A stretch of 64,000 nucleotides of DNA from Lachnospiraceae bacterium (GCA_910575445.1 CAJTFW010000004.1:124001-188000), one strand, 5' to 3'. Shown: positions 33,772-43,348, counted from the stretch's first letter. The notes: a model not told the origin generated them from the sequence alone. Made by a program: numbers and translations.

Positions 33772-35574
33772 ATGGTACGAGCAACGTTTGCCGGTTTTTC
33801 AACCGCGCTTTCTGCTTTGCAGTCTAGCCAGAAGAGACTGGATATTACAGGTCACAACCTTGCAAATATGAACACCATAGGCTATACAAGACAAGAACTT
33901 CAGACTTCAAGTCTTAACTATACCAGTCCGGTGTCTACTTTTATGAATGGCTCTGAAGTCATCGTCGGATTTGGTGTACATATGGATAAGGTAGCACAGA
34001 TTCGTGACCCATACCTAGATGCACAGTATCGGAGTCAGATGGATAAATCAGGCTATACAGATTCGATGCAGACTTCCCTTGACAGTCTCTCCAAGATATT
34101 TGATGAAAGTACGATTAGCGGTATTCATTCGGCATTTCTTGATATTCGTGGTGCACTTACGGAGATGCATGATGTATCCAAAATCAATGACCCTATCTAT
34201 GAGTCAGAGCTTCGTTCTAAGATACAGACTTTAACTAATATGTTAAACCAGGCATCTAAAGATATCGACGAGGCAGAATCTCAGGAATTTAACCGGTTAG
34301 TCGGTAAAAATACCACCGAGAATGGTGCGCAGGAGCAGGTCAATGATATGCTTCGCCAGATTGGCGAACTGAACCGGCAGATTAAGAGAAATCAGATTCT
34401 TGGACAGCAGAGCTTGGAGCTGATGGATGAGAGAAATAATCTGTTGGATAAACTTTCTAGTTTTCTGCCGATTGAAGTTACTTATTATAAAGACCCGGCG
34501 CATGATGGAGTAGATGCCAATGGTGATCCTGCCTTAGAAGAAAACTACTACCTTGATAAAAACGGCAACATAATCGGTAAGAAAGAATGGCCGGATGATG
34601 TTCGGGTAGAGATGGTTTATACAGATAAAGATGGTAATGAGCAGCGTCTTACTCTGGTAGAGGGTTCGGAAGGCAGCAAGGGTGAGAATTATGGAAGTAT
34701 TTCTTTTGAGCCTGCTGATGACACTAAACCGTTTTCTAAAGATAACTTTAAACTTGTTATCAATGGAAGCGAAAAAGATTTAGTAAATAACAACCCTGGT
34801 GGAGAAATAGAATTTGCGAAAGATACAACTAATCCTCCAAATACTACGATTACAAATCAGCTTGGTAGTGGCTCTATCCAGTCCAGCCTTGATATGTTAT
34901 GGAAAGATGGTTCCACAGCAAATATTGATGATGTAAGAGGTTATCAATTTTATAGAGATGAATTAGATAAACTTGCTCGCTCTTTTGCTTATGTGATGAA
35001 TGAGATTAATATTGCTGGAGCTGTAAAAGATGGTAATGAAGGAGACCAATTTTTACTTGCTAACAAAGCAGATGGGAAATATGACCCTGCTAATCTTGAC
35101 AAAATTACTGCTGCCAATATCGGAATTAATACCCAGTGGAGCAACGGAAGCGTTCATGTCAGTATGGCAGGCAAAAATCCTACGGATACTGTACTATACA
35201 TGTTAGAGGCCATGGGTGCAACTTATCCAAATACCAATCAAAATATTGCTGGAATTGGTAGACCTGTGACTAATGGTCCCACAAATATTGGTGAAATAAA
35301 CCTCAACAAAAACTCTTTCGCTGATTTTATGAACAACGTATCCACTATCCTAGCCAACGATTCCTACTCCAATTCACTCTCACTGAAGATGAATGTCACC
35401 GTATTAAACGGAATCCAGAATTCCCGCGATTCCGTATCAGGAGTCAGCCTGGATGAAGAGGCATCCAATATGATGCAATATATGTCTGCTTACAATGCAG
35501 CTTCCCGTGTTATGACAGCTTTAGACCAGGCCCTCGATGTACTGATTAACAGCACTGGTATGGTAGGACGCTAA
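33772..35574 (+). CDS. flgK: Hook-filament junction protein FlgK (HAP1)
   Basis: 600 residues. The N-terminus has TFAGFSTALSALQSSQKRLD and GHNLANMNTIGYTRQE, and the C-terminus has SGVSLDEEASNMMQYMSAYN and ALDQALDVLINSTGMVGR, the two ends that form the rod-like D0/D1 domains. The middle, about 225-510, is variable and markedly more AT-rich than the ends. FlgK joins hook and filament and is exported without signal peptide. GGAGGAAAA precedes the ATG. It is followed by a hairpin and flgL. Confidence 0.95.
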   Translation: MVRATFAGFSTALSALQSSQKRLDITGHNLANMNTIGYTRQELQTSSLNYTSPVSTFMNGSEVIVGFGVHMDKVAQIRDPYLDAQYRSQMDKSGYTDSMQTSLDSLSKIFDESTISGIHSAFLDIRGALTEMHDVSKINDPIYESELRSKIQTLTNMLNQASKDIDEAESQEFNRLVGKNTTENGAQEQVNDMLRQIGELNRQIKRNQILGQQSLELMDERNNLLDKLSSFLPIEVTYYKDPAHDGVDANGDPALEENYYLDKNGNIIGKKEWPDDVRVEMVYTDKDGNEQRLTLVEGSEGSKGENYGSISFEPADDTKPFSKDNFKLVINGSEKDLVNNNPGGEIEFAKDTTNPPNTTITNQLGSGSIQSSLDMLWKDGSTANIDDVRGYQFYRDELDKLARSFAYVMNEINIAGAVKDGNEGDQFLLANKADGKYDPANLDKITAANIGINTQWSNGSVHVSMAGKNPTDTVLYMLEAMGATYPNTNQNIAGIGRPVTNGPTNIGEINLNKNSFADFMNNVSTILANDSYSNSLSLKMNVTVLNGIQNSRDSVSGVSLDEEASNMMQYMSAYNAASRVMTALDQALDVLINSTGMVGR

Positions 35575-35582
35575 TCACAATT

Positions 35583-35612
35583 ATGCGGATGTCCTTTAAC
35601 AGACATCCGCAT
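35583..35612 (+). other. Hairpin in the flgK-flgL gap
   Basis: Perfect 11-nt arms ATGCGGATGTC (35583-35593) and complement (35602-35612) with an 8-nt loop. No U-tract follows, so it is more likely an RNA-processing or stability hairpin than a full terminator. Confidence 0.6.
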
Positions 35613-35645
35613 ATTCCCATAATATAAACTACGGAGGTAACAACA

Positions 35646-36839
35646 ATGCGCGTAACCAATTCATCTACTTACAGAAACTACACAACATCCGTCAACAATG
35701 TGCATGCCAATCTTAATAAAAGTCTGACTAAAATCTCCAGCGGCAGAGAATATGAATCTGCAGCAGAGAATCCTATCTCCTACTACAGAGGCAAAGCGAT
35801 TGACAGTCAATATCTGGATGTTCTTAGCAAATCCTCTCTGATTACTGATGTAAAAGCACGTCTGGAGCAGCAGGAAGACGGCGCTTATCATATCCAGAAC
35901 CTTCTTGCAGAAGCCAAAAAGACGGTTATCAAAGCACGTACTGCTACGACAACTGGTACTGCAGTTGGTACACTTCGCGATGAGCTGCTTCAGAAAGAAC
36001 ACAGCATTGTCAATGATTTAACAAGCCAGTATCAGGATTTTTATGTATATGGTGGAAATGATATCAGTACGCCACCATTTTCATTAAGTGATGATGGTAT
36101 GACCCTTACTTACAGCCATGTATTTCCTGGTGAAGATGAGCCTACTGACTTTGTGATGAAATTAACAGAGCAAACAGATGCTAATGGAGCCGGAACAGGT
36201 GTGTATAAATTTGAATTACAAACAGGTGATCCTAAGGCTACATCTGACAGATTAGTTCAGGCTATGTCTGAGCAAGGCTATATGGACTTAGGTTATGGTG
36301 ATATTCGTGACCATAGTACACTGCTTGACACTTACACAGGTGGTTTAAATCTATTAACTGGTCTTACTTCTAATGCAATTATTTCCAGTTCCAGTGACCC
36401 TAATTTTGATGCTGATACTTATGTCAAGGACACCATTATGGAAAAACTCACCAATGGTCCGCTTGGTCTGATTGCACAGTCCGTAATGTCTATGGACAAT
36501 TATTTAGGAGAAGGTACATCTCAGATAAAGGATGGTCTCAAAGACGACCGTGAAAAACTTGACAAAGACCTTGCTCGTCTGATGGATGAAATGGCAGTCA
36601 GTGAGCATACTACCAGTACTGTCTACTCTGACCTTGGTAACAAATACAAAATCTTAGAGGATACCGAGACCCGTCTTAACACCTTAAAAGATGCGCTCAC
36701 CGTCCAGTACAAAGATGTTGTCGGAGCAGACCCATATGCTTCCATCTATGAGATGTTCAACAACCAATACGCATACAATGCCGCACTTCAGGTAGGCTCT
36801 AACCTGATGCAATCGTCTCTATTTGATTTTGTAAGATAA
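35646..36839 (+). CDS. flgL: Hook-filament junction protein FlgL (HAP3)
   Basis: 397 residues beginning MRVTNSSTYRNYTTSVNNVH and NLNKSLTKISSGREYESAAE, the flagellin-like N-terminal helix pair, and ending ALQVGSNLMQSSLFDFVR. The centre (about 130-265) is more AT-rich and variable. It sits between FlgK and the filament. CGGAGG precedes the ATG. Its position after flgK is standard. Confidence 0.92.
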   Translation: MRVTNSSTYRNYTTSVNNVHANLNKSLTKISSGREYESAAENPISYYRGKAIDSQYLDVLSKSSLITDVKARLEQQEDGAYHIQNLLAEAKKTVIKARTATTTGTAVGTLRDELLQKEHSIVNDLTSQYQDFYVYGGNDISTPPFSLSDDGMTLTYSHVFPGEDEPTDFVMKLTEQTDANGAGTGVYKFELQTGDPKATSDRLVQAMSEQGYMDLGYGDIRDHSTLLDTYTGGLNLLTGLTSNAIISSSSDPNFDADTYVKDTIMEKLTNGPLGLIAQSVMSMDNYLGEGTSQIKDGLKDDREKLDKDLARLMDEMAVSEHTTSTVYSDLGNKYKILEDTETRLNTLKDALTVQYKDVVGADPYASIYEMFNNQYAYNAALQVGSNLMQSSLFDFVR

Positions 36840-36883
36840 CACATTGAGATAAGGATAACAGATAAGAAAGGAGGTTCTATTTT

Positions 36884-37516
36884 ATGGAACAACTGATTAA
36901 AATCACCTCCGTACCTATGCGTACCGTAAGATACACACAAAATGCCCGGCTGGTTAGTTCGGATTCTTTAGATCTTGAAAGGCGTAAAGCGCTTGCGCGC
37001 CAGATGTCTTTCCATAGAAACCATGCTTCTGGTGGAAGTGCTCTGCCTGTAGAGGATATTACAAGAATTAACCAGACCTTCTCAAGGCATACGGTAACCC
37101 CTAAGATGCAAAATATGTCTCAACAGCAAGTAGCCTTTAAAAAACAGGCACAGCCTGCGGTTCCAAAAACAGCATCTTATCCGGCACCCAAACCCGTTGC
37201 TTCTACCAGAAATATGTCTTCTATAGACACCGCCTCTGCAATTCAGAATCAGGCAGCTATCTCCACACCGGAATACGCTGCACCAACACCATCTCCTTCA
37301 ACAGCTGGTGTTACAATGGAAGTCACCTCTTCCTATACAGCAGAGCGCGGAGCCTTTGAGATGCGGGTTGCCAAAGGTGATCTTACCTTTCTTCCACCAA
37401 TGGTTATGACCATCGTTACCCAATACCCAGAACTTCATTTTGAATACTTGGGTGATTTCAATTATGTTCCACCCCGGGAACCAACGCGGGGCGCAAATAT
37501 CAATCTATTCACATAG
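36884..37516 (+). CDS. YviE-like protein (DUF6470 type)
   Basis: 210 residues with AAAGGAGG upstream. The N-terminal half is polar, with KITSVPMRTVRYTQNARL and many Pro/Ala/Ser. The C-terminal segment (RGAFEMRVAKGDLTFLPP, FEYLGDFNYVPPREP) matches YviE-type proteins, which lie in the same place between flgL and fliW in Bacillus. The function is unknown. The likely family is deduced from order and the C-terminal pattern. Confidence 0.62.
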   Translation: MEQLIKITSVPMRTVRYTQNARLVSSDSLDLERRKALARQMSFHRNHASGGSALPVEDITRINQTFSRHTVTPKMQNMSQQQVAFKKQAQPAVPKTASYPAPKPVASTRNMSSIDTASAIQNQAAISTPEYAAPTPSPSTAGVTMEVTSSYTAERGAFEMRVAKGDLTFLPPMVMTIVTQYPELHFEYLGDFNYVPPREPTRGANINLFT

Positions 37517-37525
37517 GAGTATAAG

Positions 37526-37972
37526 ATGACAATCGAAACAGATTACGGTACTGTAGACTACGAAGAAGAAAACCTGATTACATTTTCCGACGGACTTTTT
37601 GGTTTTCCAGATTTAAAGCGCTATCTTTTTCTGAGCCTGAGCGAGGAAGATGATTCAATGCTCGTGATGCTGTCCGTAGACGAGTGCAAAGTAGGATTTG
37701 TACTTATCAATCCTTTTTTCCTCTGCCCGGACTATAATCCAGTACTGACCCAGGAAGAACTAGCCTGCTTACAGGCCAAGGAGAGCGGCGAACTCTCCTA
37801 TTACGCAATCTGTGTTGTACGCGACAATTATCTAGAGAACACGGTCAATCTAAAATGTCCTCTAGTTATCAACCCGGAGACACGACATGGAATCCAGGTA
37901 ATCTTGGAAAATTCTCCTTATGGCTGTCGCCATGAGCTAGGCTCTTTTCCAACGATAACCGGTGGGGAGTAA
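37526..37972 (+). CDS. fliW: Flagellar assembly factor FliW
   Basis: 148 residues: TDYGTVDYEEENLITFSDGL, FGFPDLKRYLFL, and VGFVLINPFFLCPDYNP. These are FliW signatures, including the FxxGLxGF-type loop. FliW antagonises CsrA and links translation of flagellin to flagellin level. The downstream CsrA gene follows by 4 nt. AGGAG precedes the ATG. Confidence 0.93.
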   Translation: MTIETDYGTVDYEEENLITFSDGLFGFPDLKRYLFLSLSEEDDSMLVMLSVDECKVGFVLINPFFLCPDYNPVLTQEELACLQAKESGELSYYAICVVRDNYLENTVNLKCPLVINPETRHGIQVILENSPYGCRHELGSFPTITGGE

Positions 37973-37976
37973 TATT

Positions 37977-38249
37977 ATGCTGATACTAAGACGCAAAAAA
38001 AATGAAAGCCTGCTAATCGGCGATAATATTCGCATCACCATTATTGAGTGCGCTTCTGACGGCGTAAGAATCGCCATCGATGCCCCCAAACAGATCTCTA
38101 TCCTTCGGGAAGAACTATCTGAAGTAGAACAAAGTAACAAGACGGCTATGACACCAAATATCAACTCCGTCTTCTTACTTCAATCCATCCTCAAAAAACG
38201 CAGCGATACAGACGATGCAAAGGATGAAAAACCCAAAAAAGAAGAATAA
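37977..38249 (+). CDS. csrA: Carbon storage regulator CsrA
   Basis: 90 residues from ATG 37977 (GGGGAG seven bases upstream). MLILRRKKNESLLIGDNIRI, then DGVRIAIDAPKQISILREEL, are the RNA-binding strands, and the longer acidic tail (KKRSDTDDAKDEKPKKEE) is common in Gram-positive members. CsrA represses translation of target mRNAs such as flagellin and is sequestered by FliW. The frame could begin five residues earlier at 37962, but the ATG given is the standard start. Confidence 0.93.
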   Translation: MLILRRKKNESLLIGDNIRITIIECASDGVRIAIDAPKQISILREELSEVEQSNKTAMTPNINSVFLLQSILKKRSDTDDAKDEKPKKEE

Positions 38250-38251
38250 AA

Positions 38252-38283
38252 AGAGAGGACCGTATCATATGGTCCTCTTTTTT
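38252..38283. terminator. Bidirectional terminator after csrA
   Basis: AGAGGACC (38254-38261) and its complement (38271-38278) form an 8-bp stem extended by A-U and G-U pairs, loop of nine, then T6. It separates csrA from the convergent gene at 38282. Confidence 0.8.
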
Positions 38284-39457
38284 ACTTGGTCTGAAGCGTT
38301 CTCCAAATAAGACGAATTCCTCTTGCAAACCAAAACCCTGGCAGCAAAAACGGTAATTTTTCCACAATTGGATAGATAGACGCCATATAGTGATAATCCG
38401 GGAATACCCACTTTAGCTTCCTCTTGGTATTCTCCCATCCTTCTTTGAAACGCTCCTTAAAGTGACTTCTTTCTTCCCGCTTTCTTTCCTTCTCCTGCTC
38501 TTTATGTATCAACTTCGCAAGTTTTAAGATTTGTTTATCTACTTCCCGATTGACCATCCCTCTAGTCAACAGACGTTCTTCTAAGATGTCATACTCTGAC
38601 ATATCTTCTGGCAAATGTTCATAATAGTTATCATTCTTATCTGCAAACCACATATAAGAAATCCTTAGAAGCTTCGCTGCCGGCTCCTCAATCTGAAACT
38701 CTTCCATTCGGCGATTGACAGCATCCATACGAATACTGTCTCTCCAGGCCTTATGACAGAGCTGTAAGTCGAGTACCTCTCGCATGGTCAGCTCATCTAC
38801 GGTATAGCGATAGACTGCTGCTGCCAAGCGATAGACCAGCTCATCTTCCTTAGAAAGCGCCCGCACAGACTGAAAGTTGTCCTTTAGGCGTGCACTTTCC
38901 AAAAGCCGCCGCATATTTTTCTGATATCCCGGCGTCCGAAAAGGTAACTTATAATAAAGAATAATCGAGATTCCAGGTGTCTTTTGCAGCCGCTCTCCAT
39001 AACCTTTGTAGACAAGGTCTGTCTCATAGCCCATATCTATCAGATATCCCTTAGCCAGGTTATAATTTTCCTCATCCATCAGAAGTTGAAGCGAAGCGGT
39101 ATCTGCGGTCTCTCGAATCTGATACAAATCACGTACGGACTCTGAAATCAGCATTGTACAGGAAACTTTTCTTGTATTTAACCAGGTCAGCATCTCCTTG
39201 ACAGACTCCTGGTAGGATTCTCCAAAGAGCAGCGACTCCTGATAACGCTCAAAAAAACGTGCCTGCCATTTCTCCGGCAACGACTCCCGATAGCCAAGGA
39301 CTCCCAAATATACAATGCTGGCCACCTTATGATAATCCGCCAGACGGAACATACGTTCCCAATCCAGACGACTGTAAGATACTTTTAAATCATCCTGGCG
39401 AATAATAGATGATACGATTCCCACCAGGGAACGCCCCTCAAACAGAAATTGATTCAT
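38282..39457 (-). CDS. Nucleotidyltransferase-family protein (NTP_transf_5-like)
   Basis: 391 residues. About 50-240 resembles the PF14907 nucleotidyltransferase group: HKVASIVYLGVLGY, LQLLMDEENYNLAKGYLIDMGYE, GISIILYYKLPF and DELVYRLAAAVYRY. The tail is very basic (KEQEKERKREERSHFKERFKEG) and ends in a hydrophobic segment. Such proteins accompany glycan genes. It lies exactly where flagellin often sits between csrA and fliD, at the end of the leftward fliD-fliS operon. The reaction is unknown; flagellin or surface-glycan modification is a guess. Confidence 0.5.
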   Translation of the reverse strand: MNQFLFEGRSLVGIVSSIIRQDDLKVSYSRLDWERMFRLADYHKVASIVYLGVLGYRESLPEKWQARFFERYQESLLFGESYQESVKEMLTWLNTRKVSCTMLISESVRDLYQIRETADTASLQLLMDEENYNLAKGYLIDMGYETDLVYKGYGERLQKTPGISIILYYKLPFRTPGYQKNMRRLLESARLKDNFQSVRALSKEDELVYRLAAAVYRYTVDELTMREVLDLQLCHKAWRDSIRMDAVNRRMEEFQIEEPAAKLLRISYMWFADKNDNYYEHLPEDMSEYDILEERLLTRGMVNREVDKQILKLAKLIHKEQEKERKREERSHFKERFKEGWENTKRKLKWVFPDYHYMASIYPIVEKLPFLLPGFWFARGIRLIWRTLQTK

Positions 39458-39468
39458 AGTTCACTCTT

Positions 39469-39879
39469 TTACCGGTTTTTGGTCCCATAGTAAGATCGTT
39501 CTCCCGTGAGCTTACGGCTCAACCTTTTATCTACTGTCCGAAGCTCCTCGATTATCTCCCGGGTTTTCCTCCTGATTTCATATATCTTCTTCTCCTCAGC
39601 ACTTTCTCCAACCATCTCCTGTGGGTCGGATACCATAAGGAGGCGCAGCTTCATCTGCGCCTCCTTATCTGTGCCTGCGAGATTCCATATCTCGTCTGTA
39701 CAGTCATCCGCTTTTGCCATCTCATCTGCCCGCATCTGAAGAACCATCCCTGTTGACACTTCATCATTACGTGCCAATGCATCCTCCAAATCCTTTGTAA
39801 TCTTACGAATCTCACAGATGAAATTATAACGCCTCTGAAGGAGAATCATCACTTTTGCCACATCCAATGTCTGTGCCAT
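39469..39879 (-). CDS. FliT-like flagellar chaperone candidate
   Basis: A 136-residue, almost wholly helical protein (MILLQRRYNFICEIRKITKD; KKIYEIRRKTREIIEELRTV) with AAGGGG upstream. It lies immediately after fliS, where fliT (the FliD chaperone) occurs in Bacillus. The sequence is not diagnostic, so FlgN/FliT-type chaperone is a positional call. Confidence 0.5.
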   Translation of the reverse strand: MAQTLDVAKVMILLQRRYNFICEIRKITKDLEDALARNDEVSTGMVLQMRADEMAKADDCTDEIWNLAGTDKEAQMKLRLLMVSDPQEMVGESAEEKKIYEIRRKTREIIEELRTVDKRLSRKLTGERSYYGTKNR

Positions 39880-39882
39880 CTT

Positions 39883-40287
39883 CTATCCCCTTATCTCTTT
39901 TTCCAGCACCAAATGCATATCATTAACCTGCTTACTAGCTCCATCAAATCCTTCTCTTAGTTCGGATAGAATATGACGGATTCGCCCAATCTCTTCTTGT
40001 CTTCTCTCTCTACCGGCCTTTACCATGCTGAGGTCATAGACCAGATAGGTATAGATTCGCCTCAAATCATGGCTGATTGGCTGTCTCATATCCAGAATAT
40101 CTGTCAAATAACGAACAATTCGTGAAGTCCTTTGCAGACAGTCATCAAAATCGCTATAATTCTTATCCTTCAATGAAATCTCCGCCCGTGTAAGGCGCTT
40201 AATCGCCTCATCAAACAAGAGCAATAAAAGCTCTGGACCGGACATAGAATAAATACTTTTTTCTTTGTACTGACCGTATCCGTTCAT
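39883..40287 (-). CDS. fliS: Flagellin export chaperone FliS
   Basis: 134 residues beginning MNGYGQYKEKSIYSMSGPEL and continuing LLLLFDEAIKRLTRAE, the family start (YxxxxxxTAxPxxLxxMLYDG equivalent). RIVRYLTDILDMRQP and VYDLSMVKAGRER complete the helical bundle. FliS binds the C-terminus of flagellin in the cytoplasm. AAAGGGA precedes the ATG. It is followed within 3 nt by the FliT-like gene. Confidence 0.88.
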   Translation of the reverse strand: MNGYGQYKEKSIYSMSGPELLLLLFDEAIKRLTRAEISLKDKNYSDFDDCLQRTSRIVRYLTDILDMRQPISHDLRRIYTYLVYDLSMVKAGRERRQEEIGRIRHILSELREGFDGASKQVNDMHLVLEKEIRG

Positions 40288-40334
40288 CTAATCCCTTTCT
40301 TGAATCCTATATGATTCCCTATCATTCACAGTTT

Positions 40335-40364
40335 CCGCAGGCAGAGCTTATCTTCTACCTGCGG
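40335..40364 (-). other. Hairpin in the fliD-fliS gap
   Basis: Arms at 40335-40344 and 40355-40364 pair over 10 bp (one G-U) around a 10-nt loop. It lies downstream of fliD and upstream of fliS on the coding strand. No U-tract is seen, so it may reduce read-through or stabilise fliD mRNA. Confidence 0.55.
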
Positions 40365-40407
40365 ATTCTTATATAGACTGTAAAACAACTATGATTCCAA
40401 TATGAAA

Positions 40408-43095
40408 TTAACCACTAATCTGTGAGAGCCAGCTAGACTGCGAATTCATCTGGCTAATCAGGTTCTCCATCGAGGAGAACTGCTTGATATAGCGGTCTTG
40501 CTGTGTCTTTAACTTGGACTGAAGCTGTGTAATACGCTCCTGCATCTCCTGTATCTGCTTATAGATAAAGTTATTGGAGAGTGTGGAAGGTGCCTTTTCA
40601 GAACCAGCTTCTTCCACCAGGCGTCCATAGGATCCACCCATACCATTTTTATTTCTGCTTGCATAACGGGTTGCATATGGAGTTAAGGTGTCTTCTACAA
40701 TTTTTGTCAGACCCTTGCTGACATTGCCACCACCAGCAAATACGTTTGATACATATTCCGGGTCACTCTCCATCGCAGCGCGGAATTTGCTCTCATCAAA
40801 GATAAGTTTTCCACCATCTTTATAGTCTTCAGAATAAGAGATACCAATCTTCTCCAAATCCTGATAGTTGACGCCACTGTTCATCAACTTCACCATTACG
40901 CTCTGGATATCACCGCTTAAATCACGGATAATCGTATCGCCATAGAGAAGTCCCTGCTTTGCTTTGTTCTCCCAGTTCTCGATAGAGGTCTCGTTCATCT
41001 CTGCTTTTTGTTCCTCGGTCAGAGGTCCATAAGCACTGTCAGGACGGCTTGTAAGCTGTTTGTTGACTTCGGTTGCAAGCTCATTGAAGGCTTCAAAGTA
41101 GGCTTTGACGCGCTCGGTCACTTTGTCGACGTCGGCTTTAGCGGTGAAGGTTACGGTGTCGGCAGTGTGGCCGGTCCATTTTTGGGCTTTAATAATCTTT
41201 CCATTTTCATCTTTTGTAACTTTTATATTGGGATCATTTTCATCTATTGGTCCACTGCTGACATCAACATCTGACCAATCTCCGCCAAATACACCGGATA
41301 CAGTTACACTAAGACCTTCTAGGTTAAAGGTGTTAGAAGCACGATTCATACTTACAGTTACACCATTACCATAACTAACATCAATGATAGCATCCTGTCC
41401 ATTTGTTGTTTTAGCACCATTCTTTTCGTCTCCATCAAAAAGTTTTTTGGCTAACTCAGACTCTAGATTAATTTCTCTACCATTACCAGTTTCACTTGAT
41501 ACCAGCATAAACTGACCTGTTGCATCTACATATGTAGCTTTTACGCCTGCTTTAGAAGAATTAATCTTAGATAAAATATCATTGATAGAAGTATCTTTTG
41601 TAATTCCTTCAATCTTTACACCATTAATGATAAGTCCTTCTTTGTACGCTTCATCATCTAAATCAATTCCAAGATTATCCTGACTTAGCGTTCCATTTAG
41701 ATTCACTCTGGTAGAAGCTCCATAACTAACTCCCAGGTTCCACATCGTAGTTCCACTGCCACCTACAATAGATAGACTAGATGTCTTGTCTGTCACTCTA
41801 AACTGAAGTTCTCCATTATCACCTAGTTCAGCAATTACATTGTCTGTACCAAATGCTTGGTTTAAACGTCCTTGTAAACCTTTTTTTAGAACCTCCATCT
41901 TTTCAGCGGCAACAATTTTACTTTCAATTTCTTCTCTATTTGTAATTTCATTGCCATCTTTATCTGTAAGACTTAACCCTAATGACTCAGCATGCTTTTT
42001 TAATTCTTCGTCCTTCTTATCTGCTAACTTCAAAGACTCAGCACTTATCGCATTAATCTCGTCTGCTTCTTTTTTTGTAAGCATTGTAACATTTTTCTGT
42101 TTTCCATTATAATTGAAAGCAATAGTTGCATTTGTCAAACCATCAATGGCACTAATCCTAGTAACCGCAACACCTTCATCCAAAAACTTATTCAGGTCAC
42201 CATTATATTTTTCTAAACTAATAACTGTGTCATTTCCCTTATATCCTAAGCCTTTAAGAGCTGTTGAAGTTCCTTTGATGCTAAACTGACCTAGCTTATT
42301 ATCTTTTTCCACTATCTTCATTTGACCAGTGCCCTCGTCATACTCGAACTTTATTGCCTCATGAAGTTTAGTCTTATCTTGTAATGTAATATCTGCATCT
42401 TCGAGGGCATAATTCAACTTTTTTGCCAATTCCTTACAATCTTCTGCATTTTTTACATAATAATCATCGCTAAGGCTAACTTTTTTCTTTTCTCCTTTTT
42501 CATCAAGAACAAAACTACCATCGTCATTACGTTCATAAATTTCTGACGGAAACTTAAATTCTACTTCAGAACTCCATTTTCCATCTGTGCTACTGTAAAT
42601 ACCAAATTTAAGACTACTAGCTTCCAGATTAGAAAACTCAAACTTCGTCTGGTCCAAATCGCTCAAAGTTGTCTTTAATTCTCCATTACGCATCTCCGAC
42701 TGCTGAACCGTAGACGTCGCCAGCTGTCTCACTGCGGAAATCGCTATATTACTAATCAAATCCGAAGTTCCAGTCGCCGTCACATATTTTGAGGACTTAT
42801 CGCTTCCATGCACCGAAATAATACTTTTTGCAAACAGCGTAGGGTCAACCAGGCTCGAAGAGGAGGTGAAACTTCCATAGTTATCACTCAATCCAATAAT
42901 CATATCACTAAGGCTTCTGTATGCCTCCTGCTTCCACTGTAACTTTGTAATATCATTCTTTGCATTGGTAATCTTTGTAGTTGTCCCAAGGGTCATCTGC
43001 TCGATAATCTCGTCGCGGTCAATACCTGATACCATACCTCCAAAACCTCTTAGAGAGGTATTCCCCAAACTGCTTGTCGATGATACACTTGCCAT
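40408..43095 (-). CDS. fliD: Filament cap protein FliD (HAP2), long form
   Basis: 895 residues, compared with about 450-500 in many species. The N-terminus (RGFGGMVSGIDRDEIIEQMT) and the C-terminus (QMQERITQLQSKLKTQQDRY, FSSMENLISQMNSQSSWLSQ) are typical FliD ends. The extra length is in the exposed middle (about 130-640), which is strongly AT-rich compared with the ends; the border near 41190 is sharp. FliD caps the filament and guides flagellin folding. AAAGGAG lies before the ATG. It starts the leftward fliD-fliS operon. Confidence 0.92.
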   Translation of the reverse strand: MASVSSTSSLGNTSLRGFGGMVSGIDRDEIIEQMTLGTTTKITNAKNDITKLQWKQEAYRSLSDMIIGLSDNYGSFTSSSSLVDPTLFAKSIISVHGSDKSSKYVTATGTSDLISNIAISAVRQLATSTVQQSEMRNGELKTTLSDLDQTKFEFSNLEASSLKFGIYSSTDGKWSSEVEFKFPSEIYERNDDGSFVLDEKGEKKKVSLSDDYYVKNAEDCKELAKKLNYALEDADITLQDKTKLHEAIKFEYDEGTGQMKIVEKDNKLGQFSIKGTSTALKGLGYKGNDTVISLEKYNGDLNKFLDEGVAVTRISAIDGLTNATIAFNYNGKQKNVTMLTKKEADEINAISAESLKLADKKDEELKKHAESLGLSLTDKDGNEITNREEIESKIVAAEKMEVLKKGLQGRLNQAFGTDNVIAELGDNGELQFRVTDKTSSLSIVGGSGTTMWNLGVSYGASTRVNLNGTLSQDNLGIDLDDEAYKEGLIINGVKIEGITKDTSINDILSKINSSKAGVKATYVDATGQFMLVSSETGNGREINLESELAKKLFDGDEKNGAKTTNGQDAIIDVSYGNGVTVSMNRASNTFNLEGLSVTVSGVFGGDWSDVDVSSGPIDENDPNIKVTKDENGKIIKAQKWTGHTADTVTFTAKADVDKVTERVKAYFEAFNELATEVNKQLTSRPDSAYGPLTEEQKAEMNETSIENWENKAKQGLLYGDTIIRDLSGDIQSVMVKLMNSGVNYQDLEKIGISYSEDYKDGGKLIFDESKFRAAMESDPEYVSNVFAGGGNVSKGLTKIVEDTLTPYATRYASRNKNGMGGSYGRLVEEAGSEKAPSTLSNNFIYKQIQEMQERITQLQSKLKTQQDRYIKQFSSMENLISQMNSQSSWLSQISG

Positions 43096-43264
43096 ATCTT
43101 TCTATCTCTCCTTTCCTACTTATCCACTCTACTGCCGCTCTCCAATCCTTTTATCCTGACTCTGGGCACGCTCTTAGCCCGCCCTTTATCTTATGGAGTC
43201 TTGCAGCAACATCTTCCTATCTTGAAAAATCATTTTTTATCTATACTTATTTATCGACATGATG

Positions 43265-43270
43265 TATAAT
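43265..43270 (+). promoter_or_regulatory. Possible -10 box of the parA-like gene
   Basis: TATAAT occurs 79 nt before the TTG start of the ATPase gene. A good -35 is not seen at 16-18 nt. On the other strand GTCGATAA (43251-43258) resembles a sigma-28 -10 for fliD, again without a clear -35. The gap 43096-43348 otherwise shows nothing. Confidence 0.35.
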
Positions 43271-43348
43271 AAAGATAACACTTGAAAATCATTTTTACTA
43301 ATTTTGTGTCTGTTTTACGGCACAATCTCAATATTTGGAGGTACGGTT

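Noticed and set aside
43251-43277. Sigma-28 promoter for fliD (GTCGATAA)
   Set aside because: The -10 is 7 of 8, but the -35 is TATC or TTAT depending on spacing; too weak to list as a separate feature.
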